From Solirubrobacterales bacterium (lineage in GTDB: Bacteria; Actinomycetota; Thermoleophilia; Solirubrobacterales; Solirubrobacteraceae): a DNA stretch of 12,229 nucleotides. Positions 8,123 to 12,229 of the stretch are shown one piece after another. The translations under genes and the position numbers were made by a program. The notes beneath the pieces are model-generated. The model was not told the origin of the DNA, made no database searches, and worked only from the letters and a program-made list of their open reading frames with translations. The stretch is taken from positions 1 through 12,229 of the forward strand of contig PMKB01000011.1 of NCBI GenBank assembly GCA_003157595.1, in the 5' to 3' direction. Every line of letters begins with the position of its first letter. Position 1 is the stretch's first letter.

Positions 8123-8761
8123 CTACCGCGTGATCGTCAGGATCCCCGTGCCGAGACCCTGCTGGCCGTCGAGGATCAGCGCTGCGGCTTCCTTGCGTGT
8201 CCGCACGCCGAGGCGGCGAAAGGCGGAGAACAGGTGGCTCTTGACCGTGCTCTCGGCGAGAAAGAGCTGGTCGGCGATTTCGCGGTTGCTCAGACCGATT
8301 ACCACCAAGGCCAAGATCTGCTTCTCGCGTGTGGTGAGGACGGGCTTGGCGACCGCCGCGCGGAGCGACCGGGGGATGACGATTTGGCCTTCGGCGACAG
8401 CTGCCACGGTCGCCGCTAGCGCGGTCAGTTCCTGTGCGAAGACGATGCCCATGGCGCCGGCGGCGAGCGCCCGCCGCGCCTCGGCCCCATCGTCTCCGGG
8501 GACAAGTGCGACGCTTGGTTCACCGCGGCGTCCCCGCGCTGAACCGCGGGTGAGCCACGAGGCATCACACACGAGCACGGCCCGCCGGCGCTGGCTGCCG
8601 CCACCGGTGCCAGATGCAAGGATCGACGTTCCGCCGCTGCTCAGGCGCTTCTCGACGCTGGAGCGCAGGTCGGCATCCTTGATATGGACGCGAACCGCGA
8701 TGAGCGGTGCGTCGAGTTCGCTCACCGCGCAAGTATCCCGCGATACGCGGTCGCGCGCCAC
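8123..8761 (-). CDS. LuxR/NarL-family regulator with degenerate receiver domain
   Basis: DNA-binding regulator of up to 212 aa. The C-terminal part (residues 141-197) is a textbook LuxR-type HTH: LTTREKQILALVVIGLSNRE, then IADQLFLAESTVKSHL and FRRLGVRTR. The N-terminal part has the size and order of a response-regulator receiver. AVLVCDASW carries D66 near the phospho-acceptor position, and RALAAGAMGIVFAQE aligns with the 'GAxGyl.K' strand but lacks the conserved Lys. The acidic pocket near the N-terminus is not evident. Phosphorylation-independent control or ligand sensing is therefore likely. The GTG start at 8761 has AGAG directly next to it. GTG 8725 (200 aa) is an equal candidate. It lies 57 bp after the lasso precursor gene on the same strand, so it probably controls this cluster. 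No sensor kinase is in the window. Confidence 0.85.
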   Translation of the reverse strand: MARDRVSRDTCAVSELDAPLIAVRVHIKDADLRSSVEKRLSSGGTSILASGTGGGSQRRRAVLVCDASWLTRGSARGRRGEPSVALVPGDDGAEARRALAAGAMGIVFAQELTALAATVAAVAEGQIVIPRSLRAAVAKPVLTTREKQILALVVIGLSNREIADQLFLAESTVKSHLFSAFRRLGVRTRKEAAALILDGQQGLGTGILTITR

Positions 8762-8770
8762 CTCTACGAA

Positions 8771-8815
8771 GCCGGCTCCCGGAAGCCCCGCTGAAAAGGG
8801 GCCCGGGAAGCCGGC
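8771..8815 (-). terminator. Long GC-rich hairpin directly after the lasso precursor gene
   Basis: GCCGGCTCCCGG (8771-8782) pairs with CCGGGAAGCCGGC (8803-8815) with one bulged base. Inside it GCCCC (8785-8789) pairs with GGGGC (8798-8802) around the loop GCTGAAAA. That gives about 17 bp of nearly pure GC stem starting 4 bases after the precursor stop. There is no T-tract, so this may be a terminator that works poorly or an RNA-stabilising 3' end. It could let a lot of precursor message and a little regulator message be made from one promoter. Confidence 0.6.
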
Positions 8816-8818
8816 CGG

Positions 8819-8989
8819 CTACGAAAGGCGCCCAGTGGTCCCGGGGGCGATCACGCCGCCGACAGGCGTGTCAGAGAGATTGCTCCCCCCGTTGCGCGCT
8901 GTGAGTTCGACCAACGTGCCGTAGTCGACGATGGTCGGCGCGGTGTACTCGCTCGGCCGACCCTCGTGGGTCTCATTGATCTTGTCCAT
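8819..8989 (-). CDS. Lasso peptide precursor (56 aa)
   Basis: A short gene with an excellent ribosome site (AAGGAG at 8996-9001, 6 nt before ATG 8989). The leader is residues 1-31. Residues 15-30, YTAPTIVDYGTLVELT, match the lasso leader pattern Y-x2-P-x-L-x3-G-x5-T that the B1/RRE protein binds, with Ile in place of Leu. The conserved Thr is normally at position -2, so cleavage is expected after Ala31. The predicted core of 25 residues is the ring RNGGSNLSD followed by the tail TPVGGVIAPGTTGRLS. Asp40 is the only acidic residue in the core and falls at ring position 9, an accepted isopeptide position. Arg at position 1 is unusual. Ser56 is the last residue, as in substrates of HprK-like tail kinases. 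The cyclase gene lies 112 bp upstream on the same strand, but a terminator separates them. Confidence 0.9.
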   Translation of the reverse strand: MDKINETHEGRPSEYTAPTIVDYGTLVELTARNGGSNLSDTPVGGVIAPGTTGRLS

Positions 8990-9016
8990 GTTCTACTCCT
9001 TCGTGGATTCTCGTGA

Positions 9017-9041
9017 GCCCAAGCTATTTCCCTGCTTGGGC
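9017..9041 (-). promoter_or_regulatory. 8-bp inverted repeat in the precursor promoter / 5' leader
   Basis: GCCCAAGC (9017-9024) and GCTTGGGC (9034-9041) are exact reverse complements around a 9-nt loop. The element begins 5 bases after the putative -10 box and lies upstream of the precursor ribosome site, so it overlaps the expected transcription start. It could be an operator bound by a dimeric regulator, for example the LuxR-type protein next door, or a stabilising hairpin at the 5' end of the mRNA. Confidence 0.5.
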
Positions 9042-9045
9042 GACC

Positions 9046-9091
9046 AATATACAGCCGACGCTAGCCCGCTAAGGCTGAAAAAAGGCTGAAC
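9046..9091 (-). promoter_or_regulatory. Putative promoter of the lasso precursor gene
   Basis: On the minus strand TATATT (9051-9046) is a good -10 box, with no consensus -35 box 17 bp upstream. The -35 region is instead covered by a direct repeat. TTCAGCCTT occurs at 9090-9082 and again at 9079-9071, an 11-bp spacing, which puts both copies on the same face of the DNA. The units GTTCAGCCTTT and TTTCAGCCTTA resemble the 11-nt repeats bound by OmpR/PhoB-type activators, for instance the actinobacterial PHO-box pattern starting GTTCA. The first copy is also the 3' arm of the terminator of the cyclase gene, so the repeat may have another origin. Confidence 0.45.
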
Positions 9092-9106
9092 AGGGCCGTG
9101 TCAGCC
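9078..9106 (-). terminator. Intrinsic terminator of the cyclase gene
   Basis: On the minus strand GGCTGA (9106-9101, including the cyclase stop codon) plus CA pairs with TG and TCAGCC (9089-9084) across one bulged T, around the loop CGGCCC. It is followed immediately by six T (9083-9078). This is a canonical rho-independent terminator and separates the processing genes from the precursor gene. The 3' arm is repeated 11 bp further on, beyond the T-tract. Confidence 0.75.
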
Positions 9107-11005
9107 GCGCTCAGACCCAGCCGCCGCCAAATCCACCTCGGCGTAGTCAACGCCTGGCGGTTCGTGTGCGTCGATGAAGCTCTGGGCGAATTCGGGGTCC
9201 TCGAGCGAGCGAAGCGCGATCTCGGCCGTAATGCTGACCCACGTCGCTAGTCCCCAATACGTCCAGCCGGCCTGTCCGACCGCCGGAGGGGCCTGTAGGC
9301 GCTTGAGCATCCAGCTGCGATCAACGTACTGGTAGATCCTTGCGTCGGGGTCCTCCAGCAGCAGGCGGATCGGCGCGAGATCGTGTCCGCTCAGGGTTCG
9401 ATGGTGAAACGTCTGAAGGTTGCTCTTGGTTGCCGCCAGCCGCACGCTGTCGGGTAGGTCGCCCGCGACGCTGTCGCGCGCAAAGGATCGGTTGATGCCG
9501 CCATAGGCAAGCTCGGGAGGCAGTTGCAGCGACAGATCTACGAGGTCGACATCGAGGAGCGGTGGGCGCATTTGCAGGCCAAGATCTCGACCGCGGTGCC
9601 CGATGTACTCCGAGAGCCCACCGCGTTCCGCCGTCAGGATATGAGCGCGATAGCGCCACCACAGAGGCCCGTCGCCGTCCTGCTTCCAAGCCAGGTGATC
9701 CTCCGTCTGTAAGAACAGATTTATTTGGTCGCGGCGCAGCCAGGCCGGCATGTGGCGAGTCGGGTCGCCGCGTAGTCGCAGCGCTCGCTCGATCCGCTTC
9801 GGCAGTAGCGGACGCACCGCGTACTCGCGCACACAATCGGCGAGAGCGCCTCGAGGTGGTAGCCCGACCTGGTCCGGAAGGCTGGCGAGCAGTTGCAGCG
9901 CAGCGCGAAAGTGACCGCGGCGAACTCGGTCAGCGATCAGATAGGGGCTGAAGCCGAAGAGCTCGTCGCCGCCCTGACCATCGAGGATCCCTTGCGCTCC
10001 GTCCTGCTTTGCTCGTTCGAGCAGGGGGCGTTCGAGCAGATAGCCGGGGCCGAGCGGAGGAATCCCCCAATCGCGCTGGTGCTCAAGGGCCAGTCGAAAG
10101 ATCCCGACGGGCCGCACGGCGATGAGATCGCTGGCCAGGCCCCGTGCTGTGACGAGATCTCGAACGCGCGAGGACTCATCGACCTCTGCGTCATTGGGAA
10201 ACACCGCGGAGTACGTTCTCAGCCGCCCGGGCGATTCGGTCTCGCTTGCCGCCACTCCAACTACCGCGGACGAGTCAAAGCCGCCGCTGAGCATGACCCC
10301 TGTGGTCTCACCGGACGGGGTCCGGGATCTCATTGCCTCGCCCAGCGCGGCACGTGTGTGTTCGACAAGTTCGGCGCGCGGGGCGCTCAAAGGTTCTCGG
10401 TAAACAGGCTGCCACCAACGCCGCGTCGTCGCACGACCATCCTCGAACAGGATGGCGTGGGCGCCGGCAAGGCGTTCAACGCCAGTGGCGAACGTCTCCG
10501 GTCCGCCCCGCACAAAGGCTCCCGCCAGCCACGTGATGACCCTGATCGGATCCGGTTGCGGCCGGCCGGGGAGCATCTGCTGCAGCGCGCGCATGCTTGT
10601 GGCGGCGAGCAGTGTTCCCTGCACGCGAGCCACGTACCACGGCCTGACCGCGAAGTGATCCGTGGCGAGGACGCCGCGGCCGCGCTCCGCGTCCCATACC
10701 GCGATCGCAAAGGTTCCGCGCAGGCGGGCGAACATGGCCAGATCCCATGCGCCGAAGGCCAGGGCGACAAGTTCCGCGGCCGGCGTCTGCGGGCTGACCT
10801 CCAGCGCGCGGGAAAGCTCGGCGCGGTTGAACAGCTCGCCTTCCAGCAGGCAGCGCACGGGACCGGCCGCAGCAGCCGTCACAGGGCCGGCGTGCGCGAG
10901 GCGAAGAGCGGCGTGCCGGGTGATCTCGGCCGCCAGCGGCGCGAGAGCACGAGACAGTAGCGCCTCGTCGGTGCGCCCGCTCGGATCGAAACTAACAGCG
11001 ATCAA
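9101..11005 (-). CDS. Lasso peptide macrolactam synthetase (C protein, asparagine-synthetase-like)
   Basis: A 634-aa homologue of class B asparagine synthetases that closes the lasso ring. It adenylates the Asp side chain of the core with ATP and joins it to the core N-terminus. The N-terminal domain keeps the glutaminase layout (GELFNRAELSRAL at 56-68, LRGTFAIAVWD, then ATDHFAVRPWYVA). It begins MIAVSF and lacks the catalytic Cys2 needed for glutamine hydrolysis, as expected for lasso cyclases. The synthetase domain has the PP-loop SGGFDSS (240-246) and DGQGGDELFG (342-351). The start is TTG 11005. The frame upstream contains no ATG or GTG before the preceding gene, so a TTG start seems real. 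A weak AGG lies upstream. It follows the PqqD-like gene by 79 bp and ends in an intrinsic terminator. The substrate is presumably the 8819-8989 peptide. Confidence 0.9.
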   Translation of the reverse strand: MIAVSFDPSGRTDEALLSRALAPLAAEITRHAALRLAHAGPVTAAAAGPVRCLLEGELFNRAELSRALEVSPQTPAAELVALAFGAWDLAMFARLRGTFAIAVWDAERGRGVLATDHFAVRPWYVARVQGTLLAATSMRALQQMLPGRPQPDPIRVITWLAGAFVRGGPETFATGVERLAGAHAILFEDGRATTRRWWQPVYREPLSAPRAELVEHTRAALGEAMRSRTPSGETTGVMLSGGFDSSAVVGVAASETESPGRLRTYSAVFPNDAEVDESSRVRDLVTARGLASDLIAVRPVGIFRLALEHQRDWGIPPLGPGYLLERPLLERAKQDGAQGILDGQGGDELFGFSPYLIADRVRRGHFRAALQLLASLPDQVGLPPRGALADCVREYAVRPLLPKRIERALRLRGDPTRHMPAWLRRDQINLFLQTEDHLAWKQDGDGPLWWRYRAHILTAERGGLSEYIGHRGRDLGLQMRPPLLDVDLVDLSLQLPPELAYGGINRSFARDSVAGDLPDSVRLAATKSNLQTFHHRTLSGHDLAPIRLLLEDPDARIYQYVDRSWMLKRLQAPPAVGQAGWTYWGLATWVSITAEIALRSLEDPEFAQSFIDAHEPPGVDYAEVDLAAAGSERG

Positions 11006-11084
11006 CGGCGCAAGCCTACAGCCGCATTCGTGGCCCGAACCGAAGCTGCCGGCGCGACGGTCGGGCCCCGCGCCGGGCGGCGCA

Positions 11085-11420
11085 TCACTGACGCGTAGAG
11101 CTGGCGGTGCCGTTTGCCGGCACAGCCTCGATCAGCGTGCGAGCGAGCAGGTCGCGGCAGAGTGTCTCGAGGTCCTCTGCGATCTGGGCTCGCGGGCGGC
11201 GGTACTCATTTGACAGCTGCGCGGCTACCGCGCCGAGGTCGCCGAGTTCATCCAGCAGCTTGAGCATGCGGCCGGCCGTCGGGTTGAGGCCGTGGTAGAG
11301 ACCGGTGTTGAGATTGAGCACGACCGTCTCGCTGGCAAAGTCGCGGTACACGACGTGTTGTGGTACGCGCACAATGTCCGGCAAGGCGGTAACGGGCAGT
11401 TCGCGCGCGGTCACGAGCAC
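11085..11420 (-). CDS. Second PqqD/RRE-like protein of the lasso cluster
   Basis: A complete protein of about 111 aa with the PqqD winged-helix layout of RiPP recognition elements. VRVPQHVVYRDFASETVVLNLNTGLYHGLNPTAGRM is the beta-hairpin plus first helix; in pieces, the key parts are VVLNLNTGLYHGLN and TAGRMLKLL. Helices AQIAEDLETLCRDLLARTLI follow. Such proteins bind the leader peptide and bring it to processing enzymes. GTG 11420 is chosen since AGG stands 8 nt upstream and little precedes the first strand. GTG 11414 and TTG in front of PDIVRV are alternatives. The much longer open frame up to 11849 is not believed. A different PqqD-like protein (12124-12229) lies on the other side of B2, so this cluster has two. 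It may serve the cyclase, or it may be the partner of another enzyme such as the kinase. Confidence 0.8.
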   Translation of the reverse strand: MLVTARELPVTALPDIVRVPQHVVYRDFASETVVLNLNTGLYHGLNPTAGRMLKLLDELGDLGAVAAQLSNEYRRPRAQIAEDLETLCRDLLARTLIEAVPANGTASSTRQ

Positions 11421-11671
11421 GACCGCTGCCTGACGGGGGAGGTGGCCGGCGCGCGAGGAGCGCGGCGGGCATCCAACGCGATGGGGGGGGTGTGGTGAGG
11501 GAGTGGCATCGTGATCACGGCGCGGGCAACCGCCGATGATCGGGCGGTGTCCACAGGTTAGGTTTCGGCCCGGCGGCCCCAAACCTAAACCCATTTTCCG
11601 GCCAAACGGCGGATACATAGAAGGCTGACAGAACCCGATCCGCGCTTGCGCAGGTCGGGCGTCAGCAATGA
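11421..11671 (-). other. Intergenic stretch inside the lasso operon, with hairpin
   Basis: These 251 bp separate B2 from the second PqqD-like gene and hold no gene I can support. No second leader motif (YxxP...G...T) is found in any frame. They hold the strong inverted repeat at 11556-11591, an 8-bp palindrome GTGATCAC (11511-11518) and a run of eight G on the plus strand (11483-11490). The stretch between 11580 and 11640 is visibly poorer in GC than the genes, as promoters often are in such genomes. TATGTAT near 11620 is a possible -10 box. Confidence 0.35.
11556..11591. terminator. 36-bp stem-loop between B2 and the second PqqD-like gene
   Basis: GGTTAGGTTT (11556-11565) pairs with AAACCTAAACC (11581-11591) with one bulged base. 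Inside it two GGCC blocks can pair further. There is no T-tract on either strand. It could end or attenuate the B1-B2 transcript, or be a regulator site for a promoter of the PqqD-cyclase pair. Confidence 0.45.
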
Positions 11672-12091
11672 TCAGATCTCGACCAGTCGCTGATAGCCGT
11701 CGGTTTCCGGCGGCAGGACCGGGACGCCGTCGTGCTCGACCCACGCATGCGCTTCGAAGTCCGGTCCGCTGTGGGCGGCAATCACGACGACGCTCGCCAG
11801 CGAGCGCCGCGCCAGCAGCCGGTCGAGGACCAGCGAGCGCGCAAGGCATCGGTTGTCGGTTGGGAGCAGGCGAAGCGTCCGCACTACCGCTCTGGCGAGG
11901 CGCCTGGTCAGCGGAAAATCCGTGCGCCGCTCGCCAGTAAGATCGCCCCGGAGTTGCGCAACGACGACGCGGATGTCCGGCCCGCGCATGCGCCAGCGAA
12001 CGATCACGTAGGCGCCCAGGATCTCGGCGACCAGCCGCGCCTTTCCGACGAGTGTGAGGGGAGTGAGTGCGGCCGAAGCCGTGGCGCTCAT
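11672..12091 (-). CDS. Lasso peptide B2 leader peptidase (transglutaminase-like)
   Basis: Cysteine protease of the transglutaminase-like fold that removes the leader from the precursor, in complex with the RRE protein B1. From ATG 12091 it has 139 aa, the usual size for a stand-alone B2. DNRCLARSLVLDRLLARR holds the catalytic Cys82 at the start of a helix. The next block, DFEAHAWVEHDGVPV, holds His115. The third (Asp) residue is not obvious: the family often has an Asp some 10-12 residues after the His, and here that place reads VLPPETD. TTG 12127 is an alternative start whose codon overlaps the B1 stop (TTGA), giving 151 aa and tight coupling. The N-terminal region is a hydrophobic helix (residues 10-32). 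It forms an operon with the truncated B1 gene upstream. Confidence 0.88.
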   Translation of the reverse strand: MSATASAALTPLTLVGKARLVAEILGAYVIVRWRMRGPDIRVVVAQLRGDLTGERRTDFPLTRRLARAVVRTLRLLPTDNRCLARSLVLDRLLARRSLASVVVIAAHSGPDFEAHAWVEHDGVPVLPPETDGYQRLVEI

Positions 12092-12123
12092 CGCCGGCCG
12101 CTGCTCGCTGGCACTCGCGCTGG

Positions 12124-12229
12124 TCAACCTGGGGCGTCCGTCTTGACGGCGAGCAGCCCTCGTTCGATCAGGCCGTCGCAGAGCGTGAGGATGTCCGCTT
12201 GCACAGACGCCGGGTCCATGTCGTAGTGC
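12124..12229 (-). CDS. Lasso peptide B1 protein, PqqD/RRE-like (C-terminal part only)
   Basis: The last 34 residues of a protein whose start is beyond the right edge. HYDMDPASVQADILTLCDGL, then IERGLLAV, matches the C-terminal helices of PqqD-like RRE proteins ('y.v.pe....Di..ll..L.erGLl'). Its stop lies directly at B2 (4-bp overlap with TTG 12127, or 32 bp before ATG 12091). B1 followed by B2 is the standard order of split lasso B genes. The expected role is to bind the YxxP motif of the leader and present it to B2. The DNA-exposed hairpin that would confirm binding residues is not in the window. Confidence 0.75.
   Translation of the reverse strand, partial: HYDMDPASVQADILTLCDGLIERGLLAVKTDAPG

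Noticed and set aside
9893..10960. Plus-strand ORF of 355 aa opposite the cyclase gene
   Set aside because: Antisense shadow of the asparagine-synthetase-like gene, whose motifs are unambiguous. The antisense product shows no domain.
11003..11090. A 27-codon minus-strand ORF (starting at the TGATG overlapping the PqqD stop and ending across the cyclase TTG) as a coupling peptide or second precursor
   Set aside because: Its product is Arg/Ala/Pro-rich, with no leader motif and no ring-type core. The overlap with both neighbours could be translational coupling by chance, but nothing else supports it.
11556..11591. TTTAGG/TTAGG-like units as a telomere-type repeat or replication origin
   Set aside because: Only two copies in opposite orientation, explained better as the arms of one hairpin.
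11085..11849. Long open frame giving a 254-aa protein ending in the PqqD-like domain
   Set aside because: Its first 143 residues run antisense-like through B2 and the hairpin gap and are Arg/Pro/Gly-rich with no domain. Only the last ~111 residues look like a protein.
1..12229. CRISPR array, insertion sequence, attachment site, tRNA or rRNA
   Set aside because: No repeated spacer-like units, no transposase or integrase reading frame, no terminal inverted repeats of IS type and no recognisable tRNA or rRNA segment were found.

Overview
The window looks like chromosomal DNA from a high-GC actinobacterium. By eye, GC is about two thirds, third codon positions are mostly G/C, and GTG and TTG starts are common. 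The mix of unlinked sugar-transfer genes and a lasso-peptide locus would suit the Thermoleophilia/Solirubrobacter part of Actinomycetota, but nothing here fixes the lineage (no rRNA or tRNA gene is seen).

Left part (1-5760): a surface-glycan type locus of five genes. It holds a GT2 glycosyltransferase (57-956, +), a GT4 (999-2141, -), a second GT4 with an Arg-rich tail (2327-3625, +), a left-handed beta-helix O-acyltransferase (3880-4461, +) and a third GT4 (4563-5756, -). Orientation changes from gene to gene. No flippase, polymerase or priming transferase is in view.

Right part (5760-12229): a lasso-peptide biosynthetic gene cluster with tail-modification genes. On the minus strand, in transcription order, are the C-terminal end of an RRE/PqqD-like B1 protein (runs off the window), the B2 leader peptidase (transglutaminase fold), a 250-bp gap with a hairpin, a second complete PqqD/RRE-like protein, the asparagine-synthetase-like cyclase C, a canonical intrinsic terminator, and then a separately controlled 56-codon precursor gene (8819-8989). 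The precursor was found by reading the gap. It carries the RRE-recognition leader motif YTAPTIVDYGTLVELT, a single acidic core residue at ring position 9, and a C-terminal Ser. A LuxR-type regulator with a degenerate receiver follows. Converging on it from the left is a translationally coupled pair: a nucleotidyltransferase (6054-7022, +) and an HPr-kinase-like P-loop kinase (7019-8056, +).

How the parts fit: B1 binds the leader, B2 cleaves it, and C adenylates Asp40 of the precursor and closes the macrolactam. In the paeninodin family the HprK-like kinase phosphorylates the side chain of the C-terminal Ser. In pseudomycoidin a neighbouring nucleotidyltransferase is linked to adding hexoses to that phosphate. 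The precursor here ends in Ser, so a phosphorylated and possibly sugar-decorated lasso peptide is the most economical prediction. No exporter (D protein) is in the window.
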